Below are positions 56,013-64,000 of a DNA stretch of 64,000 nt, piece by piece. The stretch is from Mesorhizobium sp. CAU 1732 (GTDB lineage Bacteria; Pseudomonadota; Alphaproteobacteria; Rhizobiales; Rhizobiaceae), in the NCBI RefSeq assembly GCF_039888675.1, contig NZ_JBDQQR010000001.1:1860001-1924000 (forward strand), written 5' to 3'. The translations under genes were made by a program, and so were the position numbers. Below the pieces are notes generated by a model. It did no database searches and was not told where the DNA came from. It saw only the letters and a program-made list of their open reading frames with translations. Position 1 is the stretch's first letter; each line of letters begins with the position of its first letter.

Positions 56013-56287
56013 AAACCTACGGCTCGCTTTCGGTGATTGAAGCGATTCAGCAGTATCGGCGAGAAATGGACGACCCAGCGATGGATCGTCGAATGGTCGA
56101 TGGTGGTGCCGCGGTCGGCCATCATCTCCTTCAGATCGCGCAGGCTCAGGCCATAGGCGAGGTACCATCATACGCATAGCAGGACGATGGATCGATCGAA
56201 ATGACGGCCTTTGAACCTAGTATGCGCTCCGCGAGTGGGGCTGACCTCATGCCATCCCAGTGTTGCTGGAAAGTCCGCAACAGAGCC
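56013..56287 (-). mobile_element. IS6-family remnant: left end and broken transposase N-terminus
   Basis: On the minus strand the element starts with GGCTCTGTTGCGGACTTTCC (end at 56287), like IS6-family terminal inverted repeats. From about 56217 it encodes FKGRHFDRSIVLLCV, then TGA at 56168-56170, then WYLAYGLSLRDLKEMMADRG and DHSTIHRWVVHFSPILLNRF, the N-terminus of IS6 transposases. The stop replaces an Arg codon of the usual V-R-W-Y. Similarity ends near 56013, before the DDE residues, so it cannot transpose. Confidence 0.8.
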
Positions 56288-56507
56288 GTTCAGACTGCCC
56301 GTCCGGAGGGGGCGTTTTTCGTTGCCGTATTCTTGGGCTGACGGTCCTCGAAAGAAGCCCAAGCGCAGCCAATCGCCAAGATTGCGCATTTGATCAAATT
56401 CTTCTTGCATCGCTGTTCCGTTCGCCTATCGTTGGACGAAATGGGCCAAAGAGCCGGCGCGACGTCCGACAATTCGTGCGGCGACAAGAGCAAGAAGGGG
56501 ATTTTCA
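56288..56507. other. Intergenic region before the peptide transporter operon
   Basis: 220 bases between the IS6 end and the binding-protein gene. It should hold the operon promoter; no clear hexamer pair was found. RBS AAGGGG lies just before 56508. No gene recognised. Confidence 0.4.
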
Positions 56508-58091
56508 ATGATCGATCTACTGCGCGTTTGTGCAGCCGCCGGAGCGCTTACGGCGGCCACTTCTCTCCCGGCCGTTGCCGCCGACTTCCGCTTTGCCGGA
56601 CCTTTGGATGCCTACACGCTCGATCCGCATGCGGTGTCGAACACGCTGGTCTTCGCGGTTCTGCGCAACGTCTACGAACCGCTCGTGCAGCGTGGCCCAG
56701 ACCTAACGCTGCAACCCGTCCTGGCCACAGAGTGGTCGCAGGTCGACGATCTGACGTGGGAGTTTAAGCTGCGCGAGGGCGTCTCCTATTCCGACGGCAG
56801 CGCCTTCAATGCTGACGATGTCGTTTTCTCCTTCGAGCGTGCCAAGAAGGGCGGCATGTCTTCTCACCTGGCCGATATCGCCAGCATCGAGAAGGTCGAC
56901 GATCTGACGATACGCCTGATTTCGGACGAGCCCAATCCGGTTCTTCCCAACCAGATCGTCAACTGGTTCATGGTCGATGGGGACTGGGCGCGCGACAATG
57001 GCGCGGTGGAGCCCGGCCAGGCCGACAATTCCACGGAAGGATATGCAAACCGCAACACGCTCGGCACGGGACCCTACATCATATCCGGCCGCGATCCGGG
57101 CGTGCGCACTGATTTCTCTGCCAATGCCGACTGGTGGGGCGAGCGGCAGGGCAATGTCGAGACCGCCAGCTTCTTCGTGATTTCCAACCCGTCCACACGG
57201 GTCTCCGCGCTGATCACCGGAGAAGTCCAGATGATCGACGGCGTGCCGCCGCAGGACACCGCGCGTATTGAACAGACGGCGGGGCTGCGCATTGCCGCGA
57301 CACCGGATTTGAGGACGGTTTACCTTCAGCCCGACGTGTTGCGCGACGCGCTTCTCCATGGCGGGGGAACCGACGGCAATCCCTTCAAGGACAAGCGTGT
57401 CCGCGAGGCCATGAGCCTGGCAATCGACACGCAGGCTATCCAGCAGCGAGTCATGCGCGGCTATTCCACCCCTGTCGGGCTACCGATCGCCAGGGAAGTC
57501 GCAGGTTCGACCGACGAGCTCAGCGCACCTGCGGTGACTGATGTCGAGCGGGCACGCGCGCTTATGGAAGAAGCCGGCTACGCCGACGGCTTCCAGGTGA
57601 CGCTCGATTGTACCAACGACCGCTTCATGAACGACGAAGCGACATGCCTGGCGATCGGATCGTTCCTGTCGCAGATCAACATCGATATCACTCCGCGCAC
57701 GCAGGCGACGGCGCGTTGGGCTCAACAGATCAACCCGCCCGGCTACAACACGTCCCTCGCGATGCTGAGCTATTCGCCCTACACCTACGATGCGCATCAG
57801 TTCCTGACCGGCATCGCCGTCACCCGCGACGAGGATGGCGGGCGCGGCGCGTTCAACATCGGCGGGTACTCCAATCCGGAGATCGACCGGCTGACCACGG
57901 AAATCGGCGCTGAAACCGACCCTGAGAAGCGCAGCGCGCTTCTGGAGGAAACCCTGACGATCCTCAAGGAGGATCACGCCTTTATTCCTGTCCACCAGTT
58001 GCAGATCCTGTGGGGTCTTCAGGAGGGTGTGGACGTCGTCCAACTCGCCGATCTGGCCTATCCGCTTGCATGGTTCACGGTGCCGGAATGA
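56508..58091 (+). CDS. Peptide/nickel-type ABC transporter substrate-binding protein
   Basis: A 527-residue SBP family 5 protein. Signal peptide about 1-25 (VCAAAGALTAATSLPAVAA), then DAYTLDPHAVSNTLVFAVLR, NVYEPLVQRGPDLTLQPVLA, WEFKLREGVSYSDGSAFNAD and DDVVFSFERAK, the classic DppA/OppA N-terminal signature. It heads a seven-gene operon in which every junction visible is a 4-base ATGA overlap. Ligand likely a small peptide or acylated amino acid, judged from the two M20 hydrolases. Confidence 0.92.
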   Translation: MIDLLRVCAAAGALTAATSLPAVAADFRFAGPLDAYTLDPHAVSNTLVFAVLRNVYEPLVQRGPDLTLQPVLATEWSQVDDLTWEFKLREGVSYSDGSAFNADDVVFSFERAKKGGMSSHLADIASIEKVDDLTIRLISDEPNPVLPNQIVNWFMVDGDWARDNGAVEPGQADNSTEGYANRNTLGTGPYIISGRDPGVRTDFSANADWWGERQGNVETASFFVISNPSTRVSALITGEVQMIDGVPPQDTARIEQTAGLRIAATPDLRTVYLQPDVLRDALLHGGGTDGNPFKDKRVREAMSLAIDTQAIQQRVMRGYSTPVGLPIAREVAGSTDELSAPAVTDVERARALMEEAGYADGFQVTLDCTNDRFMNDEATCLAIGSFLSQINIDITPRTQATARWAQQINPPGYNTSLAMLSYSPYTYDAHQFLTGIAVTRDEDGGRGAFNIGGYSNPEIDRLTTEIGAETDPEKRSALLEETLTILKEDHAFIPVHQLQILWGLQEGVDVVQLADLAYPLAWFTVPE

Positions 58092-59239
58092 GCGCCGACG
58101 CAGACTTCGCCCGCCGGCTCGCCGAGCTAGTTGCGTTTCCTACAATCAGTGCGGTTTCCAACATCCCGCTCGTCGATCACGTCGAAGCCTTGGCGACCGC
58201 CAGCGGCGCTCGCACACGCCGCTTCGAGGACCCGTCCGGGGACAAGGCGAACCTTCTGGTTTCGATAGGACCTGAGGCGCCAGGCGGTATCGTCTATAGC
58301 GGGCATACGGACGTCGTGCCCGTCACCGGGCAGGACTGGTCGGGCGATCCCTGGACATTGCGCGAACGCGATGGGCGCTTCGTCGGACGTGGCGCGACCG
58401 ACATGAAGGGCTTTCTGGCCTGCTGTCTCGCGGCGCTGCCGCAGATCGCGCGCATGGATTTGCGTGCGCCGATCCATCTCGCCTTTTCCTATGACGAAGA
58501 GGTCGGCTGCACAGGCGTCGGGCCGATGGCCGAATGGGTCGGCGCAAACGCCAGGCCGCGGCTCGCGATCATAGGCGAGGCGACCGGGATGGAACTCGTC
58601 AACGCGCACAAGGGTGGCTGCATCGGCTGGACCCATGTCACCGGCAAGTCCGGCCATTCCTCGCAGCCCGAGCGCGGCGTCAACGCCGTGATGATCGCCG
58701 CTTCGCTGATCGAAGAGATTTCCGCAATCTACGCCCAGATGCGCAACGGACCGACACTGGACACGCTCGACCCGCCCTACTCGACCATTCAGGTCAACCA
58801 GATCGAAGGTGGCAGCCACGGCAATATCCTTGCCGAGCATTGCAAATTTTTCTGGGAGATGAGGCTGGTGCCGGGCCAAAGCTTCGATGCCGTTCTCGAT
58901 CGTATGAACGCCTTTGCGCGGTCGCTCGAAGCATCGATGAAGATTATCAGCCCTGACACAGGCATCCGCATCGACATCCAGGCGCGCATTCCAGCGCTCG
59001 CGCCAAACGCAGATGCCGCGCTGGAAGCCGAACTTTTGAAACTGCTCGGCCGGACGGCGCCGCGGGCGGTGTCTTATGGAACAGAAGCTGGAATCTTTCA
59101 GGCTGCCGGCGTGCCCTCGGTGGTCGTCGGCCCCGGTTCGATTGCCGACGCGCATCAGCCGGACGAAAGCATCGCCGTGGATCAAATGGCGGCCTGCACC
59201 GATTTTCTCCTCAAACTGGCACGGACCGCAACCAAATGA
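58088..59239 (+). CDS. M20-family deacetylase (acetylornithine deacetylase-like)
   Basis: A 383-residue ArgE/DapE-type metallohydrolase. Zinc ligands: His and Asp in YSGHTDVVPVTGQDWSGDPW, bridging Asp in RGATDMKGFLACCL, Glu pair in SYDEEVGCTG, later E in GEATGMELVNAHKG and His in DAHQPDESIAVDQ. The dimerisation insert contains GKSGHSSQPERGVNAV. It resembles ArgE closely, but its position inside a peptide transporter operon suggests hydrolysis of an imported N-acyl amino acid or dipeptide. ATG 58088 overlaps the previous stop. Confidence 0.87.
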   Translation: MSADADFARRLAELVAFPTISAVSNIPLVDHVEALATASGARTRRFEDPSGDKANLLVSIGPEAPGGIVYSGHTDVVPVTGQDWSGDPWTLRERDGRFVGRGATDMKGFLACCLAALPQIARMDLRAPIHLAFSYDEEVGCTGVGPMAEWVGANARPRLAIIGEATGMELVNAHKGGCIGWTHVTGKSGHSSQPERGVNAVMIAASLIEEISAIYAQMRNGPTLDTLDPPYSTIQVNQIEGGSHGNILAEHCKFFWEMRLVPGQSFDAVLDRMNAFARSLEASMKIISPDTGIRIDIQARIPALAPNADAALEAELLKLLGRTAPRAVSYGTEAGIFQAAGVPSVVVGPGSIADAHQPDESIAVDQMAACTDFLLKLARTATK

Positions 59240-60207
59240 TCCTTCACGCCGTCGAACGCATTTTCCAGACGGTGCTGGTCCTTTTGGTAATTAGCTTCAT
59301 CGCCTTCATGCTGATCGCCACGCTCGGTGATCCGATCGGACTTCTGCTGCCTCCCGATGCGACGATCGCCGAGCGCAACGCTTTGATCTCGCGCCTCGAT
59401 CTCGACCAGCCCTTGATCCTGCGATTCCTGTCGTTCCTCGCCGGTCTCGTGCAGGGCGATTTCGGCCTTTCCTACCGCACGCAGGACGAAGTCGGCACCA
59501 TGATCCTCGAGCGGCTGCCGGCGACAATGGAATTGGCGCTGGTGAGCCTGCTCATCACGGTCCTGATCGCAATCCCGGCCGGCATCATGTGCGGCGTCAA
59601 GCCGAAATCACCCTTCTCGCGCGGCATCATGTTCTTTTCGATCGCGGGCATCACGCTCCCCAATTTCGTCGTGGGCATTCTGCTCATCGCGGTCTTCTCG
59701 GTTCAGCTCGGGTGGTTCCCGTCATTCGGGCGGGGTGGCACTGTGACCGTCGGCGGTTGGACGACTGGCCTCCTCACCCTGTCGGGCTGGCAGGCCATCA
59801 TCCTGCCGGCCATCACGCTCGCCACGTTTCAAATGACGTTCGTTATCCGCATGTTGCGCACTCAGCTCATGGAGGTCGGGCACAGCGAACACATACGATT
59901 TGCCCGTGCCCGGGGCCTCAGCGAAGCGCGAATCTGGTTCGTCTACGCGATCCGCAACGCGTTGCTGCCGACGGTGACCATGCTCGGGCTTCAGCTCGGC
60001 AACATCATCGCGTTCTCAGTGGTGACGGAAAGCGTCTTTGCCTGGCCAGGTTTGGGTTCGCTGTTTCTGCAATCGGTGCAGGCCGCCGACATACCGGTCA
60101 TCGCGATCTACCTGATCTTCGTCGGCGTGGTCTACATGCTGATCAATCTGGCCGTGGAATTGTCCTATCCGCTCATCGATCCTCGCCTGAAGAGGAAAGA
60201 CGCATGA
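59236..60207 (+). CDS. Peptide ABC transporter permease (DppB type)
   Basis: A 323-residue BPD_transp_1 permease with six helices. N-terminal helix VLVLLVISFIAFMLIATLGD, lipid-facing loop RLDLDQPLILRFLSFLAGLV, then DFGLSYRTQDEVGTMILERL. The EAA loop is ARARGLSEARIWFVYAIRNA. Terminal VELSYPLIDPRLKRKDA is typical of DppB. ATGA overlaps at both ends. Confidence 0.94.
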   Translation: MILHAVERIFQTVLVLLVISFIAFMLIATLGDPIGLLLPPDATIAERNALISRLDLDQPLILRFLSFLAGLVQGDFGLSYRTQDEVGTMILERLPATMELALVSLLITVLIAIPAGIMCGVKPKSPFSRGIMFFSIAGITLPNFVVGILLIAVFSVQLGWFPSFGRGGTVTVGGWTTGLLTLSGWQAIILPAITLATFQMTFVIRMLRTQLMEVGHSEHIRFARARGLSEARIWFVYAIRNALLPTVTMLGLQLGNIIAFSVVTESVFAWPGLGSLFLQSVQAADIPVIAIYLIFVGVVYMLINLAVELSYPLIDPRLKRKDA

Positions 60208-61106
60208 GGACGACAGCCATGATCTGGTCGGTTGCCCGCGGCGCACCGGGTTCGACGTTCGCTGCCATCACGATCCTCGCGCTGGTGCTCTACGCCTTTC
60301 TCGTCCCCATGTTCACCCCCGATCCGTTCCGGCTTGCCGGCATGTCGATCATGGATTCCTTCACGCCGCCGATATGGATGGAGGGCGGCAACCCGCAATT
60401 TCCGCTCGGCGCCGACGATCAGGGGCGCAACCTCCTGACGGCCATGGCTTACGGGCTGCGCACCTCCATCATCGTTGGCGCGTCGGCCGTCCTTATCGGG
60501 CTCGTTGTCGGCGGAGCACTCGGGCTGATCTCAGGGTTCATAGGCGGGCGGACAGACGCGGTGATCATGCGTATCGCCGACGTTCAACTCGCCTATCCGG
60601 CCCTCCTCCTTGCGATGGTCATCGACGGCATCGCCACCGCGGCGATCGGACGCGATCGGAGCGCAGGGCTTGCAATCACCATCGTCATTTTCGCGATCGG
60701 GGTTGCCTTCTGGGTGCAGTTCGCACGCACCATCCGCTCCTCCGTCATGGTCGAGCGCGATCAGGACTACGTGGCCGCCGCGCGCATCACGGGCCGCAGC
60801 CGCACCGCCATCGTCCTGCGCCATATTCTTCCCAACGTGATGGCGCCGGTTCTTGTCATCGCAACGATCAATCTCGGCATCGCCATCATCACCGAGGCGA
60901 CTTTGAGCTTTCTCGGAATCGGCATTCCCCTGACCCATCCGTCACTGGGTGCGTTGATCCGCAACGGCAACGCGTTCCTGCAATCGGGCGAATGGTGGAT
61001 TTCGGTATGGCCCTGCCTGGTCCTGGTCGCTCTGGTCGTGGCCGTCAACGTCCTCGGCGATCATCTGCGCGATCATTTCAACCCGAAACTGAGGGGACGG
61101 TCATGA
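60204..61106 (+). CDS. Peptide ABC transporter permease (DppC type)
   Basis: A 300-residue second permease. After one N-terminal helix comes FPLGADDQGRNLLTAMAYGL, the DppC signature (G-T/A-D-x-x-G-R). The EAA loop is AARITGRSRTAIVLRHILPN, followed by EATLSFLGIGIPLTHPSLGA. Ends VNVLGDHLRDHFNPKLRG, as usual. Pairs with the preceding permease. Confidence 0.94.
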   Translation: MRTTAMIWSVARGAPGSTFAAITILALVLYAFLVPMFTPDPFRLAGMSIMDSFTPPIWMEGGNPQFPLGADDQGRNLLTAMAYGLRTSIIVGASAVLIGLVVGGALGLISGFIGGRTDAVIMRIADVQLAYPALLLAMVIDGIATAAIGRDRSAGLAITIVIFAIGVAFWVQFARTIRSSVMVERDQDYVAAARITGRSRTAIVLRHILPNVMAPVLVIATINLGIAIITEATLSFLGIGIPLTHPSLGALIRNGNAFLQSGEWWISVWPCLVLVALVVAVNVLGDHLRDHFNPKLRGRS

Positions 61107-62089
61107 CGGGCGAACCGCTGCTTTCCGTTCGAAACCTGAACATTGCGCTGATGCGCGATGGAACCGGTCTGCCCGTCCTCGACGGCGTCTCCTTCGACGT
61201 CGCGCCGCGCGAGGTCCTCGGCGTCGTCGGCGAGAGCGGCGCAGGCAAGTCCGTTGCCGGCGCCGCGATCATTGATCTTCTCGTCCCCCCGCTGATGCGA
61301 ACCTCGGGCGAAATCACGCTTGGCGGCGACCGGCTCGATCTGATGCGGCCAAAAGCCCTGCGACACGTGCGGGGCAAACGTGTCGGGTTCATCTTTCAGG
61401 ACCCGATGACCAGCCTCAATCCCGTCTTGTCGATCGGCAAGCAACTGACCGACACGATGGCGGCGCATCTGAAGCTGGGACGAGGCGAGTTGAACCGGCG
61501 GGCGCTTCAATGGGTGGAACGGGTCGGCCTGCCGAACCCTTCGCGCATTCTCGCAGCCGCGCCGCACGAATTATCCGGTGGTCAGCGGCAGCGCATTGTG
61601 ATCGCGCTCGCGCTGTGTGCGGAACCCGACATCGTCATCGCCGACGAACCGACGACCGCGCTGGACGTTTCGGTCCAGGCGCAGATGCTCGACCTGTTGC
61701 GCGCGCTTCATGCCGAAACCGGCACAGCGATGATCCTGATTACCCATGATCTCGGCGTCGTGGCCAAGATGGCCGACCGCGTCGCGGTGTTCTATGCCGG
61801 CCGCGTGGTGGAGATCGCAACCACGACACAACTGTTCGAAGAACCGCGCCATCCTTATACGGCAGGCCTGATAGGCGCGACGCCGGCGCCGGACGCGACT
61901 GGCGCCATGCAGGTCAAGCCGATCCCCGGCGCAATGCCGGGCATAGGCTCGCTCCCCTCCGGATGCGCCTTTCATCCAAGATGCCTTCACGCGGGCGAGG
62001 ATTGCCGTTCAGTCATACCGCAACTTTCGCAGCACAGCTCGCACCAGGCTGCATGCCATTACCCCTTATCGGCAAAGGTACCCGCATGA
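61103..62089 (+). CDS. Peptide ABC transporter ATPase (DppD type)
   Basis: A 328-residue ATPase. Walker A GESGAGKSVAG, Q-loop FQDPMTSLNPVLSIG, signature LSGGQRQRIVIALAL, Walker B IVIADEPTTALDV, H-loop LITHDLGVV. The C-terminal oligopeptide-transporter extension LPSGCAFHPRCLHAGEDC carries the cysteines of the Fe-S/metal motif. ATGA overlaps both neighbours. Confidence 0.95.
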   Translation: MTGEPLLSVRNLNIALMRDGTGLPVLDGVSFDVAPREVLGVVGESGAGKSVAGAAIIDLLVPPLMRTSGEITLGGDRLDLMRPKALRHVRGKRVGFIFQDPMTSLNPVLSIGKQLTDTMAAHLKLGRGELNRRALQWVERVGLPNPSRILAAAPHELSGGQRQRIVIALALCAEPDIVIADEPTTALDVSVQAQMLDLLRALHAETGTAMILITHDLGVVAKMADRVAVFYAGRVVEIATTTQLFEEPRHPYTAGLIGATPAPDATGAMQVKPIPGAMPGIGSLPSGCAFHPRCLHAGEDCRSVIPQLSQHSSHQAACHYPLSAKVPA

Positions 62090-63051
62090 AGGCCGACGCA
62101 GTTCTGTCTGTCAGCAACGTTTCGAAAACATACGGCAAGAGAGCGAGCCTGCTCGAACGGCTTGCGGGACGGAAGTCGCCTGGGCTTCGCGCCGTGCGCG
62201 ACGTCTCCTTTTCGATCGGCGCCGGCGAGGTCGTTGGTCTGGTTGGCGAATCCGGGTGTGGCAAGTCCACCCTTGCGCGCCTTGTCGCGGGGCTTATGGC
62301 GCCCAGCGCGGGCTCCATCGCCTTCCAGAGCAAAACACCGCGTCTGCAGATGGTGTTTCAAGACCCGTTCTCGTCGCTCAACGGACGCTGGCGCGTGCGC
62401 GATATCGTCGCCGAGCCGATCCGAACGCACGGGCTGCGCCGGGGAGCCGAAATCGATGCTCGCGTGGACGAGTTGCTCGAGCAAGTCGGCCTTTCCGCCG
62501 CCGACGGCAGAAAATACCCGCAGGAATTCTCCGGCGGTCAGCGCCAGCGCATTTCGATTGCCCGCGCGCTTGCCGGCGAACCCGACTTTCTCATTCTCGA
62601 TGAGCCGACCAGCGCGCTCGACGTTTCGGTGCAGGCCCAGATCCTCAATCTCCTGCGTGATCTTCAGGCGCGTATCAGGCTGACAAGCCTCTTCATCACG
62701 CACAACCTGTCCGTCGTGCGCCTGATGGCCGATCGCATCGGCGTGATGTATCTGGGTGAACTCGTCGAACTGGCACCTGCATCGGACATATTCGAGAACC
62801 CGAAACATCCCTATACGCGTCTGCTGATTGATGCAGCCCCTGACCTTAATCCGGCCGACCGCACGCTTCATCCCATTCCCGGAGAACTTCCAGATCCGTC
62901 GAAGCCGCCTTCCGGCTGCGCATTTCGCACGCGCTGCCCCTACGCCAAGCAGGTCTGCGCGGACGAGGCGCCGCCTCTGCGCCAAACCGAAGGACGAGAG
63001 GTTCGCTGCCATTTCAATCTCGCTCTTCAAAGCCCGGTGGTGTCCGCATGA
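62086..63051 (+). CDS. Peptide ABC transporter ATPase (DppF type)
   Basis: A 321-residue partner ATPase. Walker A GESGCGKSTLARLVAGL, Q-loop FQDPFSSLNGRWRVRD, signature FSGGQRQRISIARAL, Walker B FLILDEPTSALDV, H-loop FITHNLSVVRLMADR. C-terminal cysteine motif PSGCAFRTRCPYAKQVC. Forms the heterodimeric motor with the preceding ATPase. Confidence 0.95.
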   Translation: MKADAVLSVSNVSKTYGKRASLLERLAGRKSPGLRAVRDVSFSIGAGEVVGLVGESGCGKSTLARLVAGLMAPSAGSIAFQSKTPRLQMVFQDPFSSLNGRWRVRDIVAEPIRTHGLRRGAEIDARVDELLEQVGLSAADGRKYPQEFSGGQRQRISIARALAGEPDFLILDEPTSALDVSVQAQILNLLRDLQARIRLTSLFITHNLSVVRLMADRIGVMYLGELVELAPASDIFENPKHPYTRLLIDAAPDLNPADRTLHPIPGELPDPSKPPSGCAFRTRCPYAKQVCADEAPPLRQTEGREVRCHFNLALQSPVVSA

Positions 63052-64000
63052 GTCGTGAACAAGCAATCGCGACCGCGGTCAACGCAATGGAGGATGGACG
63101 CTTCCGGGAGCGTCTGGCGCGGTTCGTCTCGATCGCGTCCGCAAGCCGTGTGCCGGAGGCCAAGGGCGATCTCGAACGGTTCGTCGAACACGAGCTGACG
63201 CCGCTGTTCAGGTCCATGGGCTTTGCAACACGCCTGTTGCACCATCCCATGGCGCCGGGGCCATGCCTTTACGCCGAACGCATCGAGGGCGTCGGGCTGC
63301 CGACCGTCCTTCAATACGGGCATGGCGACGTCGTCGCCGGACTTGATGGCTGGAGCGAAGGGCTTTCGCCTTTCGAGATGGTCGAGCGCGACGGGCGGTT
63401 CTATGGGCGTGGCACTGCCGACAACAAGGGACAGCTCAACGTCAACCTGACCGCGCTGGAGGCCCTTCTGGCTACGCGAGGACGACTTGGCTTCAACCTG
63501 AAATATTTGATCGAGATGGGCGAGGAATCGGGATCGCTCGGCCTTCGCGAAATCTGCGCCGAACATGCCGACCTTCTTCGGGCGGACGTGCTGATCGCTT
63601 CGGACGGGCCGCGCATTGCAATCGACAAACCGACGATCTTTCTCGGCGCGCGGGGCGGTGTTTCTTTCTATATCGAGATCAAGGCGCGCGAGAGCTTCCA
63701 GCATTCCGGCAATTGGGGTGGGCTGTTGAGCAATCCGGGTGTGGAGCTTTGCCACGCAATCGGAGCGCTGATCGGCCGGAACGGCGAAATCCGCGTCCCG
63801 GAACTGACGCCCGGCTCCATTCCGGACAATGTGCGCAAGCACCTCTCGCGCCTCAGGATAACCCCGACTGCAGACGATCCGCCGATCGAGCCGTGGTGGG
63901 GCGAGCCGGGCCTGACGGCGGAGGAAAAGGTTTTCGCCTGGAGCAGCTTCGAGGTGATGGAAATGGAGTGCGGCAATCTTGCCCAGCCGCTCTACGCCAT
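63048..64000 (+). CDS. M20-family peptidase, 3' partial
   Basis: The gene starts at ATG 63048 (ATGA overlap) and remains open to the window end, showing about 317 residues. Metal-site segments: VLQYGHGDVVAGLDGWSEGL, GRFYGRGTADNKGQLNVNLT and LIEMGEESGSLGLREICAE. This is the larger M20 dipeptidase/carboxypeptidase type, different from the ArgE-like enzyme upstream. Probably a cytoplasmic hydrolase for the transported peptide. Confidence 0.87.
   Translation, partial: MSREQAIATAVNAMEDGRFRERLARFVSIASASRVPEAKGDLERFVEHELTPLFRSMGFATRLLHHPMAPGPCLYAERIEGVGLPTVLQYGHGDVVAGLDGWSEGLSPFEMVERDGRFYGRGTADNKGQLNVNLTALEALLATRGRLGFNLKYLIEMGEESGSLGLREICAEHADLLRADVLIASDGPRIAIDKPTIFLGARGGVSFYIEIKARESFQHSGNWGGLLSNPGVELCHAIGALIGRNGEIRVPELTPGSIPDNVRKHLSRLRITPTADDPPIEPWWGEPGLTAEEKVFAWSSFEVMEMECGNLAQPLYA

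Noticed and set aside
55965..56410. Two minus-strand open frames in the IS region as intact genes
   Set aside because: One is in the wrong frame relative to the IS6 transposase similarity. The other is that transposase's N-terminus running into a premature stop, with unrelated sequence upstream of the IS end.

Overview
The window is a 64 kb chromosomal segment from a GC-rich alphaproteobacterium. It is most likely a member of the Hyphomicrobiales (Rhizobiales) close to Mesorhizobium and other Phyllobacteriaceae. The evidence is conserved rhizobial gene orders (rplM-rpsI; clpP-clpX-lon-hupB; PaaI thioesterase / enoyl-CoA hydratase / CoA-binding protein / O-acetylhomoserine sulfhydrylase), the aerobic cobalamin gene set, and RIME-like palindromes between genes. 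The assignment comes from gene content and order only; no database was consulted.

Layout. 1-11.9 kb is an exopolysaccharide locus: flippase, pyruvyl transferase, a tRNA-Pro, polymerase/ligase, initiating sugar-phosphate transferase, glycosyltransferase, outer-membrane export lipoprotein, a Wzz/ExoP-type co-polymerase, a CelD-like acyltransferase and a polysaccharide deacetylase. 11.9-25.8 kb is mostly core metabolism: DUF2842, heme A synthase, an APH-type kinase, argC, agmatinase, rpsI/rplM, an MscS-type channel, thioesterase, enoyl-CoA hydratase, VOC, CoA-binding protein, MetY-type sulfhydrylase and a cupin. Two toxin-antitoxin modules (ParDE-like and TacAT-like) lie within it. 25.8-28.2 kb holds a frameshifted cytochrome P450 and an FAD amine oxidase. 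28.3-33.8 kb is the proteostasis block clpP, clpX, lon and the nucleoid protein HU.

33.9-45.2 kb holds an FAH-family enzyme, tRNA-Val, tRNA-Asp, and a sugar catabolic regulon: mutarotase, UxaA-type dehydratase, aldo/keto reductase, GntR/FCD regulator, SDR dehydrogenase and a sugar ABC transporter. The gene set fits a non-phosphorylating L-fucose or L-rhamnose route. A 16-bp palindrome (consensus ATTAYAYTARTRTAAT) lies at all three of its promoter regions and is the best candidate operator in the window. 45.2-49.3 kb carries five late cobalamin genes. 49.4-55.8 kb is an accessory stretch with a GH25 lipoprotein, a small ParB-like protein, an EF-hand protein, a 0.6 kb repeat cluster, two small secreted proteins and an AraC-type regulator. 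55.9-56.3 kb holds remnants of two different insertion sequences. 56.5-64 kb is a tightly overlapped oligopeptide-type ABC transporter operon with two M20 amidohydrolases, the second cut by the window end.

Most operons are translationally coupled through ATGA overlaps. Both window ends fall inside genes.
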